Shown: positions 1 through 6,609 of the stretch, piece after piece
How the letters are laid out: each line of letters opens with the position of its first letter
How positions within the stretch are numbered: position 1 is the stretch's first letter
Source of the DNA: Planctomycetota bacterium
GTDB lineage: Bacteria > Planctomycetota > Planctomycetia > Gemmatales > Gemmataceae
Length of the DNA stretch: 7,545 bases
Assembly (NCBI GenBank): GCA_018970845.1
Contig: JAGWVO010000174.1
Location: 1-7,545, forward strand
Direction of reading: 5' to 3'
Made by a program: the position numbers and the translations under genes
Notes under the pieces: model-generated
What the model was told of the DNA's origin: nothing
Databases searched by the model: none
Seen by the model: the letters and a program-made list of their open reading frames with translations, nothing else

Positions 1-1
1 A

Positions 2-496
2 TGGGGGTTCGTGGCCTCCGGCCTGTACCCGCACGAAAAACAGTATGTCTACGGCTCGCTTCCCTTCGCCATCGGGCTGTTCCTGGGCGGCGCGCTTCTT
101 TGCCAGTTCATCGTGATGCCTTTGACCATCAAGGCGCTTTTGAGCTTCAACGCCTGGTTCGACCTGAAGCCCGATCCCCGCCTCAACGAGTGGCTTTCCT
201 TCGCCATCATCATGCCGCTGATCTTCGGGATCTCGTTTCAGACACCCCTTGTCATGATCCTCATCGAGAGATTGGGCGTGCTTGACCTCGAGTCGATCCG
301 CAAGCAGCGCGGTATCGTGTGGTTCGCGATGCTCTTGGCCGCCGCGCTGGTCACTCCGACCGTGGACCTGACCTTCCTCATGCTGTGGTTGCCGATGGGC
401 CTGTTGTTCGAACTGGGCCTGATCCTCATCGGCTGGAGGCGCCGGGAGGACCTCGACATCGAGGCTCCCGACCGCGACGAGGTGGTTGGGGTGTGA
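2..496 (+). CDS. tatC: Sec-independent protein translocase subunit TatC, 3' part (5' end outside window)
   Basis: TatC is the multi-spanning inner-membrane core of the twin-arginine translocase; it binds the RR signal peptide and recruits TatA/B to export folded proteins. The frame is open from the first bases of the window, so this is a partial gene with about 164 codons visible. The visible start, WGFVASGLYPHEK, matches the conserved first periplasmic loop of TatC (E. coli has APALYKHER), including the conserved HE acid. Further on are FGISFQTPLV, matching E. coli FGVSFEVPV with Gln where E. coli has Glu170, then the LRK-type loop (SIRKQRG) and LVTPTVDLTFLMLWLPMGLLFELG, matching the last helices (LTPPDVFSQ...PMYCLFEIG). 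Several hydrophobic helices are present and the tail is short, charged and cytoplasmic. The internal GTG at 11 and ATG at 1 are not starts. The stop TGA (494-496) overlaps the GTG of the next gene. Confidence 0.95.
   Translation, partial: WGFVASGLYPHEKQYVYGSLPFAIGLFLGGALLCQFIVMPLTIKALLSFNAWFDLKPDPRLNEWLSFAIIMPLIFGISFQTPLVMILIERLGVLDLESIRKQRGIVWFAMLLAAALVTPTVDLTFLMLWLPMGLLFELGLILIGWRRREDLDIEAPDRDEVVGV
479..485 (+). promoter_or_regulatory. Shine-Dalgarno GAGGTGG that sets the cobA-hemD GTG start
   Basis: GAGGTGG lies 7 bases upstream of the GTG at 493, inside the last codons of tatC. It supports the GTG overlapping the tatC stop as the true start, rather than any in-frame start further upstream within tatC. 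Confidence 0.6.
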
Positions 497-2019
497 GCGA
501 GGGAGCCAACGGCCGGGTGTTTTTCGTCGGTGCCGGGCCGGGCGATCCCGCGCTCATCACCCGGCGCGGATTTGAAGTCATCGCCGCCGCCGACCTGGTG
601 CTATACGACCGGCTTGCCGCCCGCTGCATGCCCGAATTTTCCGGGTCGGCGACATGGGAATGCGTGGAGCAGTTGCCGGGTTGCCACCCCGACCGCGTGG
701 TTTCAATTGTCGAGAGGATGTTGGCAGCCGCCCGGTCCGGACAAACGGTTGTCCGCCTCAAGGGTGGCGACGCCATGGTTTTCGGCCGTTCGGCCGAGGA
801 ATGGGAACCGCTCCTGGAGGCCGGCATTCCGTTTCAGGTGATTCCCGGAGTCACCTCGTCGCTTGCCGCGGCGGCGGCCTCGCTGGTGACTCTCACCGAC
901 AGGCGAAGCGCCAGCGCCGTGGCGTTCATCACCGGCCATGAAAATCCAGACAAGCCTGGCAGCATGCTCGATTGGGGCTTGCTGGCGCGATTTCCCGGAA
1001 CGCTGGTTTTTTACATGGGAGTCGCCAGGCTTGGCCATGTGGTTGACCAGTTGATCAGGCATGGCAAACCGGCCGAAACACCCGTCGCGGTTGTCGCCAA
1101 TGCCTCATTCGCCCATGAGAAACGACTCGAGGCGACCTTGGGAACGGTTTTGGGCGAAATCGGGCGCCGCGGAATCTCCGCGCCGGCGATCACCATCGTG
1201 GGTGAAGTGGCGCGCGGAGCGGCTTCACGCGCCCCCATGGCGAACCGGGCCCTTTCCGGCCGCGTGGTGGTCACGACGCGGCCGCAAGGGCAGGAGGGAC
1301 CCCTGCTTGCCGTCCTCGCGGCCCGCGGAGCCACGGCCATCAACATTCCGGTTCTGGGCATTGGGCCGGCTCCCGACCTGACGGCGCTTGACGGCGCGAT
1401 CGACGAGGCGCGCGGCCACGACTGGGTTGTCTTCTCCAGCGCCAACGGCGTCAGGGCCTGGTTCGCGAGGCTGGGCGAGCGCGGACTCGATGCCCGCGTC
1501 TTCGGTCATGCCAAGGTTGCCGCGATTGGCAGGGAAACCGCCCGGCAACTGCAAACCCACGGGATTCGGGCCGACCTGGTGCCTGAAGCCGAGCGATCCG
1601 AGGGGCTTGAAGCCGCTCTCATTCAGTTGGCCCACGGCAAGCGGTTGTTGCTGGTTCGCGCCGACCGTGGCCGGGATCATCTTGAAAAAGCCTTGGACCC
1701 CATCGCGAAGGTTCGAAGCGTGGCCGCCTACTCGCAAATCGACCATGTTCTTCATGGCGGGCCAGAGATCGCCAGATTCTCAACCGGCGAATTTGACGCG
1801 TTGGTGGCCACCAGCGGTCGAGCCTTTCAGGGCGCGATTCGTCACGCCGGCGAGGCCGCCATCAGGCGCCTTCAGAATGGCGAAGCCAAGATCATCGCTC
1901 TGGGTGGCGTCACCGCCGGTGCCGTGGCGGGTGCCGGTTTCCCAGTGGCCCAAGTGGCGCAGACGGCGAATCCGCAGTCCATCGCCGATGCCGTTGAAGA
2001 AGCATTTGGTTTGAAATGA
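493..2019 (+). CDS. cobA-hemD: Fused uroporphyrinogen-III C-methyltransferase (SUMT) / uroporphyrinogen-III synthase (HemD)
   Basis: This 508-residue bifunctional tetrapyrrole enzyme would be cytosolic. HemD cyclises hydroxymethylbilane to uroporphyrinogen III. SUMT uses SAM to methylate it at C2 and C7, giving precorrin-2 for siroheme or cobalamin. The SUMT domain (about 8-250) shows GAGPGDP (13-19), LYDRL (37-41), VVRLKGGDAMVFGRSAEE (86-103), IPGVTSSLAAA, then FITGHENPDKPGS, PGTLVFYMG and a VGEV end. The HemD domain (about 258-505) shows TTRPQGQ, DWVVFSSANGV, AAIGRETARQL, LLVRADRGRDHLEKAL and the ALGGVTAGA...AQTANPQSIADAV tail. About 508 residues is normal for such fusions. The GTG start at 493 is chosen because it overlaps the tatC stop by 4 bases, has an SD 7 bases away, and puts the SAM-binding GAGPGDP near the N-terminus. 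The SUMT domain departs from the usual consensus: GGDA for GGDP, TLTDR for PLTHR, and ASFAHEKR where GT...QR is usual. The fold call is firm; full activity is inferred. Confidence 0.93.
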   Translation: MSEGANGRVFFVGAGPGDPALITRRGFEVIAAADLVLYDRLAARCMPEFSGSATWECVEQLPGCHPDRVVSIVERMLAAARSGQTVVRLKGGDAMVFGRSAEEWEPLLEAGIPFQVIPGVTSSLAAAAASLVTLTDRRSASAVAFITGHENPDKPGSMLDWGLLARFPGTLVFYMGVARLGHVVDQLIRHGKPAETPVAVVANASFAHEKRLEATLGTVLGEIGRRGISAPAITIVGEVARGAASRAPMANRALSGRVVVTTRPQGQEGPLLAVLAARGATAINIPVLGIGPAPDLTALDGAIDEARGHDWVVFSSANGVRAWFARLGERGLDARVFGHAKVAAIGRETARQLQTHGIRADLVPEAERSEGLEAALIQLAHGKRLLLVRADRGRDHLEKALDPIAKVRSVAAYSQIDHVLHGGPEIARFSTGEFDALVATSGRAFQGAIRHAGEAAIRRLQNGEAKIIALGGVTAGAVAGAGFPVAQVAQTANPQSIADAVEEAFGLK

Positions 2020-2036
2020 CCGGGTTTCGGCAGTCT

Positions 2037-2219
2037 TCAGCTCAGGTCCTTGAAGGCGTCAAACCCGAGATACACGACAAGGCCGCTGGCAAGGAAACCA
2101 CAGATATCCACGGTGAGATTGGCTTTTCCGAACGGGAAGCCGACGGCGAGGTCGAGAACAAAAAGCAGAAGCAGTAAGCCGGCAACCGCCATGGCGCTCA
2201 GGCAGAACCACTTTTCCAT
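2037..2219 (-). CDS. Small membrane protein with two predicted helices, function unknown
   Basis: This roughly 60-residue protein starts MEKWFCLSAMAVAG. It has a first hydrophobic helix (about 5-27), a short loop with GFPFGKANLTVD, a second helix (about 37-53), and a short acidic/basic tail (DAFKDLS). I do not recognise a named family, but the shape (two helices around an LDL.VGFPFG motif, ending LGFDAFKDL) resembles small conserved hypothetical membrane proteins I associate with planctomycetes. The frame stays open upstream to an ATG at 2289-2291, which would give 84 residues. The extra 24 residues (MHQSAPSAAVGM...) are not membrane-like and lack a clear SD, whereas the ATG at 2219 has a purine-rich AGGGG upstream, so the shorter form is preferred. 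The gene converges on cobA-hemD with only 17 bases between the two stops. Confidence 0.6.
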   Translation of the reverse strand: MEKWFCLSAMAVAGLLLLLFVLDLAVGFPFGKANLTVDICGFLASGLVVYLGFDAFKDLS

Positions 2220-2429
2220 GCCCCAGCCCCTGGGATGTCGCCAAGCGAAAATAGCCATGCCGACCGCTGCCGAAGGCGCGGACTGATGCATTCCATCATG
2301 CTATGACGAGCGGGGCAAGCGTGGAGGGGATGGGGCGATAGAGGAATGATCCGGCCGGCATTGTCCGGTTGAATTGATTGTTACAACCGGAATGGAAACA
2401 ACTTGCGCAAGGATGAAAACTTGGCGGGA
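2220..2429. other. Intergenic gap between the two small minus-strand genes
   Basis: About 210 bases lie between the 77-residue gene and the start of the small membrane protein (about 140 if the longer start at 2291 is real). The gap holds an 8-bp inverted repeat (2364-2391), a CCGGCCGG palindrome next to it (2351-2358) and a G-rich patch (2312-2335). I could not identify a convincing -35/-10 pair for the downstream gene. Confidence 0.4.
2364..2391. repeat. 8-bp perfect inverted repeat (TCCGGTTG / CAACCGGA), possible hairpin or operator
   Basis: TCCGGTTG (2364-2371) and CAACCGGA (2384-2391) are perfect inverse complements around a 12-base AT-rich loop. The repeat lies 39 bases past the stop of the 77-residue gene on the minus strand, where a terminator would be expected. 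No T-tract follows on either strand, so it is not a standard intrinsic terminator. It could equally be a dyad operator for the next minus-strand gene. Confidence 0.4.
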
Positions 2430-2663
2430 TCAGTTGGCGCCTTGCCAATCGGACCCATTTTCACCGTCGCCCACGCAGCAGTCGGTTCCAAGCAGGGCGC
2501 CGCATGCCGAGCAGTGGGCGATCACGGGGAGGTCGCCGAGGTCCTCGCACAGGATGAGGTTCCAGGGGTTGGGATTGGCATGGGATTCGGAGCAACCCAC
2601 CCAAGGCATGTCAAACCCGCAATCATCCGCGGCTGGTTGGGAAGATTGGCCTCGCCTGATCAT
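2430..2663 (-). CDS. Small cysteine-rich, probably metal-binding protein, function unknown
   Basis: This 77-residue protein has seven cysteines (15, 24, 39, 51, 54, 62, 63) and two histidines (28, 50). The core is a knuckle H50-C51-x2-C54-G followed by C62-C63, preceded by C15-x8-C24 and a lone C39. The spacing suggests a zinc-ribbon-like or other metal-binding fold. There is no signal peptide or membrane helix, so it is probably cytosolic. I do not recognise a named family. The start is well fixed: AAAGGAGGTG lies a few bases before the ATG at 2663, an almost complete match to the 16S 3' end. An ATG 20 codons upstream is in frame but has no such site. Two plus-strand open frames cover this region but have no comparable SD and no recognisable content. 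Function is unknown; a redox or metal-regulatory role is only a guess. Confidence 0.7.
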   Translation of the reverse strand: MIRRGQSSQPAADDCGFDMPWVGCSESHANPNPWNLILCEDLGDLPVIAHCSACGALLGTDCCVGDGENGSDWQGAN

Positions 2664-2990
2664 GGGACACCTCCTTTGAGATTGTCGATCCTTGCGTGGC
2701 ATAACTGGCAATTGAAATACCAAATCGAAGGTAAAAATGCGGATTTGCTTGGTTTTGTTGTAAGTTGCTGTGTTGAAGTCACTTGTGGATTTCTGTTTTT
2801 CAAGCCGCTTGGCTTTTCATCCCTTGCCACTGACCGCTCATTGCAACTTTTCCAAAGCGGTAACTTGAAGGTTGGAGGTTTTTACCTGTTCGCATGAACA
2901 CCATGGCGGCATTCTCGCCCTTGCCCGCGCGGAAGAAATCATGGTATGAGCCGGTGCTGAATAGGTTTGCGCCGGGGAGTCGGGCACGAA
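2664..2990. other. AT-richer divergent intergenic region
   Basis: These 327 bases separate the minus-strand cysteine-rich gene from the plus-strand ABC operon and are visibly more AT-rich than the genes. They must hold promoters in both directions. The best plus-strand match I find is TTGCCC (2921-2926), 18 bases, TATGAG (2945-2950), which is weak (4/6 in each box). A small dyad CAAGC-C-GCTTG lies at 2801-2811. The open frame starting ATG at 2894 runs into the ABC gene in another frame and looks like a shadow. No RNA gene or riboswitch is recognised here. Confidence 0.5.
2668..2677 (-). promoter_or_regulatory. Near-perfect Shine-Dalgarno AAAGGAGGTG for the cysteine-rich small gene
   Basis: On the minus strand, AAAGGAGGTG lies 4 bases before the ATG at 2663 (about 5 from the GGAGG core). 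It is by far the strongest ribosome binding site in the window, and it is the main evidence that the small gene is real and expressed. Confidence 0.8.
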
Positions 2991-5057
2991 ATGAAAAACT
3001 TTCTCCGGGCGCTCCGCTTTGCCTGGCCTTATCGCGGCAGGTTGGTTCTCTCGCTCCTCTGCGCGGTGATGGCGGCGGCGCTTTGGGGCCTGAACTTCAC
3101 CGCGATATATCCCACCTTGAAACTGCTTCGGGCCGACAGCAGCCTTCTGGCGGAAGTCGACCAGCAGATCGCCGTGCTGCAAAAGGAAATTGACAAGGTC
3201 GAGTCGAACCTCGACAGGCTTCAGGGCCGCGCCCGCGAGGTGGAGGAACTGCCGTCGAACCGTTACTCGGAACAGATGCGACGCGACGCCACGCGGGACC
3301 TTGTGAAGCAGGAAAGCCGCTTGGAAAATCTCAGGAGGTCGCTCTATCACACGCGCCTTGCGCGAAAGTTCGTGCATGACTGGCTTCCCGTCGACCCGTT
3401 CAGAACCCTCGCCGTGCTGCTCGGCCTCGTGCTTGTGGCCGTCATGCTCAAATGCTCGTTCGAGTTCTGCCAGGACTGGCTGGTGGGCAGCGTCATCAAC
3501 CTCGGCTTGTTCGATCTCCGCAACGAGTTTTTCCGCAAGGTGCTCAAGCAGGACGCCGAGCAGTTTGGCGACCGCGGCTCCGCCGACCTCATGTCGCGCT
3601 TCACGACCGACATGGAAGCGCTGGGACTCGGCACGAAAACGCTTTTCGGCCGCGTCGTTTCCGAACCTCTCAAGGCCGTGGCGTGCGTCATTTTCGCATG
3701 CATGATCTCCTGGCAACTCACCCTGCTGTTCTTGGTGATGGTGCCCGTCGCCGGCTACATCCTTGGACGCATCGGCCGGACGATGAAGCAGGCCACCAAG
3801 AAAATGCTTGAACGCGTGTCGAATATTTACCGGATCCTGCAGGAGGTGTTGGGCGGCATCCGGGTCGTGAAGGCTTACACCACCGAGCCGAGGGAGCGCA
3901 TCCGTTTCCGCGAGGCCACCCGCGACTATTACAACCGCGCCATGCGCGTGGTGAGGCTCGATGCCCTGACCGGGCCGGCGATCGAGGTGCTCGGGGTCGC
4001 GGCGATCGCCATGGCCCTGCTTGCCGGGTCTTACCTCGTGCTGCGAAGGCACACCTCGTTCATGGGACTCAAGTTCAGCGAGCAACCCCTCGACGCCGAG
4101 GCTCTGCTGCAGCTCTATGTCCTGCTCGCGGCCATCGCCGACCCCGTGAGGAAGCTGTCGAGCGTGTTCACCAAGATCCAGGCCGGTGGCGCCGCGGCCG
4201 ACCGGATCTTCGACTGCCTCGACCGCGAGCCCCGCATCAAGGCCAACGCCGATGGCCCTGCCCTGCGCGTCGGCGATGACGGCAGGCTGTCGGCGCCGCC
4301 GGTCAAGGGCCATGCCGCGCCGCCCCTCATCGAGTTCCGCGATGTCTGCTTCTCGTTCGAGCCGGGCAGGCCGATCCTCTCGCATCTTTCCTTCCGCGTC
4401 GACCACGGCGAGACCATCGCGATCGTCGGTGGCAACGGGTCTGGCAAGTCGACCCTGCTCTCGCTGCTGCCGAGGTTCCGCGACCCGGTCCATGGTTCCG
4501 TCATGGTGCTCGGGCACGACCTCAGGCAGGTCAATGTCCGCAGCCTCAGGCACGCCATCGGGCTTGTCTCGCAGGACACGGTCCTGTTCGACGACACGAT
4601 CCATGCCAACATCGCCTATGGTTCGCGTTCCGCCACCCGCGAGGAGGTGGAAGGCGCGGCGCGCAAGGCGTTCGCCCACGACTTCATCACCCGCCTCCCC
4701 AACGGATATGACACGAACGCCGGGGAATGCGGCGGCAAGCTATCCGGCGGACAGAAGCAGCGCATCTGCCTGGCCCGCGCCATCCTGCGCGATCCGGCCA
4801 TCCTTCTGCTCGATGAGTTCACCAGCCAGACCGACGCGGAAAGCGAGGCCCTCATCCACCGGGCCATGGCCGATTTCGTCCGCGGGCGCACCACCTTCAT
4901 GATCACCCACCGGATGCACACCCTCGAGATCGCCAGCCGGATCCTCGTGCTCGACCATGGCCATATCGCCGGGATCGGGTCCGAGTCCGAGTTGCTAAGG
5001 AATTGTCCCGCCTTCCAACGATTGAGCGAACCGGGTGGCGAGCTTCATGCTGCCTGA
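2991..5057 (+). CDS. ABC exporter half-transporter (fused membrane and ATPase domains, MsbA-like) with coiled-coil insert
   Basis: This 688-residue type IV/MsbA-like exporter half would act as an inner-membrane dimer. The membrane domain has helices at about 17-45, 136-160, 228-259 (two), 328-352 and 370-385, with the usual coupling region ILQEVLGGIRVVKAYTTE (282-299). The ATPase domain (about 446-688) is complete: Walker A GGNGSGKST (480-488), Q-loop Gln528, signature LSGGQ (584-588), Walker B ILLLDE (Asp608, Glu609) and H-loop His640. All catalytic residues are present. A charged heptad-rich segment (about 52-128) is inserted between the first two helices and would form a coiled coil outside the membrane. 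I know this layout from planctomycete ABC exporters of unknown substrate. ATG 2991 is chosen (MKNFLRALRFAWPYR, GGGGAG 11 bases upstream) over the in-frame TTG at 2967. The stop overlaps the next gene. The glycosyltransferase neighbours suggest a lipid-linked or glycolipid substrate; this is inference. Confidence 0.93.
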   Translation: MKNFLRALRFAWPYRGRLVLSLLCAVMAAALWGLNFTAIYPTLKLLRADSSLLAEVDQQIAVLQKEIDKVESNLDRLQGRAREVEELPSNRYSEQMRRDATRDLVKQESRLENLRRSLYHTRLARKFVHDWLPVDPFRTLAVLLGLVLVAVMLKCSFEFCQDWLVGSVINLGLFDLRNEFFRKVLKQDAEQFGDRGSADLMSRFTTDMEALGLGTKTLFGRVVSEPLKAVACVIFACMISWQLTLLFLVMVPVAGYILGRIGRTMKQATKKMLERVSNIYRILQEVLGGIRVVKAYTTEPRERIRFREATRDYYNRAMRVVRLDALTGPAIEVLGVAAIAMALLAGSYLVLRRHTSFMGLKFSEQPLDAEALLQLYVLLAAIADPVRKLSSVFTKIQAGGAAADRIFDCLDREPRIKANADGPALRVGDDGRLSAPPVKGHAAPPLIEFRDVCFSFEPGRPILSHLSFRVDHGETIAIVGGNGSGKSTLLSLLPRFRDPVHGSVMVLGHDLRQVNVRSLRHAIGLVSQDTVLFDDTIHANIAYGSRSATREEVEGAARKAFAHDFITRLPNGYDTNAGECGGKLSGGQKQRICLARAILRDPAILLLDEFTSQTDAESEALIHRAMADFVRGRTTFMITHRMHTLEIASRILVLDHGHIAGIGSESELLRNCPAFQRLSEPGGELHAA

Positions 5058-6609
5058 TCGGGCCACGCTGGCGCGCCTGCTCGCGGTGCCGGCGATCGCC
5101 TTGGCCGTTTACCTGCTGGTGTTCCATCGCCTCGCCGAGCGCGGCCTGTGGAGCAGCCATGAAGCGCGCGCCGGCCTCAACGCCTCCTGGTACCTGAGAA
5201 ATCCGGGTTGGGGACCGTCATTCTTGCCCGACGGCACTCCCGAACTCCAGAAACCGCCCCTCTCGTATTGGCTGATCGCCGGCACCGCGCGCCTGCTGGG
5301 GGAGGAACATCCCGGTCCGTTGGCCATCAGGTTGCCTTCGGCCGTCGCGGCGATTGTGTGCGCCGGATGCCTCGTGTTCCTGGGAATCCGGACGGGAAAT
5401 CCCCGGCGTGGAATCGTTGCCGGCATGATGCTCCTGACGATGACGCACTTCACTTGGCTGGCCCGAATCGCGCGCACCGACATGCCGCTCGCGGCCGCCA
5501 TCACGGCCGGATGCTGTTGCCAGGTGGTGATCAGGCGGGAGGCTGGCGTTGCCAGGCATTGGGCCGCCTTCGGTCTCGCGCTGGCTTGCGCCATCGGCGT
5601 CATGACCAAGGGCCCCCTGGCTCCCGTGCTCTTGGCTGCCGTCGGGCTTGGCCTGTCTGTTTTCCGCGCCCGCGCGACATGGGCGGAAACCATGCGCCAT
5701 GCGGCTTGGCTGGTTTTGCCCGTCGTGGCGGGCGCCTTTGCCTGCCTGCCATGGTTCCTCGAGGCGGATGCCCGCACCGATGGCAAATTCACGGAGGAAT
5801 TCTTCTGGCTGCACACCTGGGGGCGCGGGATGGGTGGAACCCGCTTGCGGGAACACCCTTGGTGGCTTTATCTCGTCCAGGGGCCTTTTGAGGCGTTGCC
5901 TTGGAGCCTGCTGTTGGTTCCCGCGATTGCCTGGGCCGTTCGCAGGCAAGGCGATGCCACGCCCGTCCGTCGAGATGCCCTTGATGGAATCGTCTGGCTG
6001 GCGGCGATCATCGGGGTGCTCACCGCCGCCCGCTTCAAGCGAATGGATTACCTGATTCCCGCCTTTCCGGCCGCGGCGTGGGTGGTGGCCTGCTGGTGGG
6101 AAGCCCGTCAAATGTCGCTGGCCTTGGCGAGGAGGCGATGGGAAGGCGGAGCGCTGGTCGCGGCGATGGCCTTGGTGGCCGCCGGATGGTGCTTTCACAT
6201 CGAATGGACATTGCCGGCCGACAATCGCCTTCGCGACCTGGGAACGATGGCCCGGTCGATCAATGAACAGGTTCCCGGGGATGAGACACCTGTGTTTTTC
6301 CAGCTTGAGCAGCATGAACTGGCCTATTGGCTGAACCGACCGCTTCGCACCAGGATCGACTGGCCGGAACTGGCCTCCGAAACGGATTCCAAGGGAGCGG
6401 CCTGGGTGGTGACGGCAAGGCAAAGGCTCGCCGAAGGCCTGTTCATCGAGCCGGGCTTTGCCTGGAAGATGCTCGCGGAACGGGATCCGGGGCGTACATT
6501 GTCCTTGCCGGATCGCGCCGACCTGGTTTTGGTGAGGTTGGAGCGAAGGAGTCCGGCGTCGCCCGTGGTGCTGGCTTCATGCCCCGAATCACCCCCCTCG
6601 ACCCGGTAA
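5047..6609 (+). CDS. GT-C membrane glycosyltransferase, ArnT/PMT-like (GT39 superfamily)
   Basis: This 520-residue polytopic protein would transfer a sugar from a polyprenyl-phosphate donor to a lipid or protein acceptor on the outer face of the inner membrane. After the first helix (about 11-27) comes the first external loop with SSHEARAGLNASWYL (36-50); Glu39 sits in the place of the acidic DE/E motif of GT-C enzymes, with His where Asp is common. Then follow ELQKPPLSYWLIA (66-78), LAIRLPSAVAA (92-102) and ARIARTDMPLA (139-149), typical of ArnT/PMT_2 proteins. Many hydrophobic helices follow, then KRMDYLIPAFPAAAWV and a soluble C-terminal part (about 395-510). Length is close to ArnT (about 550). 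ATG 5047 overlaps the ABC stop by 11 bases and has GGGTGG 8 bases upstream; a GTG at 5035 is a less likely start. The overlap points to translational coupling with the exporter. The acceptor and sugar cannot be told from sequence. Confidence 0.88.
   Translation: MLPDRATLARLLAVPAIALAVYLLVFHRLAERGLWSSHEARAGLNASWYLRNPGWGPSFLPDGTPELQKPPLSYWLIAGTARLLGEEHPGPLAIRLPSAVAAIVCAGCLVFLGIRTGNPRRGIVAGMMLLTMTHFTWLARIARTDMPLAAAITAGCCCQVVIRREAGVARHWAAFGLALACAIGVMTKGPLAPVLLAAVGLGLSVFRARATWAETMRHAAWLVLPVVAGAFACLPWFLEADARTDGKFTEEFFWLHTWGRGMGGTRLREHPWWLYLVQGPFEALPWSLLLVPAIAWAVRRQGDATPVRRDALDGIVWLAAIIGVLTAARFKRMDYLIPAFPAAAWVVACWWEARQMSLALARRRWEGGALVAAMALVAAGWCFHIEWTLPADNRLRDLGTMARSINEQVPGDETPVFFQLEQHELAYWLNRPLRTRIDWPELASETDSKGAAWVVTARQRLAEGLFIEPGFAWKMLAERDPGRTLSLPDRADLVLVRLERRSPASPVVLASCPESPPSTR

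Noticed and set aside
2312..2335. G-rich patch with three GGGG runs and one GG, possible G-quadruplex
   Set aside because: Only a two-layer structure could form and the genome is GC-rich; no functional link is visible.
2801..2815. Dyad CAAGC-C-GCTTG / AAGCC-GGCTT followed by TTTTC, possible terminator
   Set aside because: The stem is only 5 bp and no gene ends nearby on the plus strand; chance occurrence is likely.
2403..2897. 164-codon plus-strand open frame in the intergenic region
   Set aside because: It overlaps the cysteine-rich minus-strand gene, which has a near-perfect SD and structured Cys pattern; this frame has neither.
2894..3193. 99-codon plus-strand frame with GGAGG upstream
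   Set aside because: The GGAGG is about 15 bases from the ATG, too far, and the frame runs 200 bases into the ABC gene in another frame without recognisable content.
2838..4679. 613-codon open frame on the minus strand across the ABC gene
   Set aside because: It lies antisense to a fully motif-complete ABC exporter. Its product is rich in H, R, E, G and D without any recognisable domain, as expected for the complement of a high-GC gene, and it has no SD.
5218..6423. 401-codon open frame on the minus strand across the GT-C gene
   Set aside because: It is antisense to a clear membrane glycosyltransferase; its composition (rich in G, R, P, Q and H) is that of a shadow frame.
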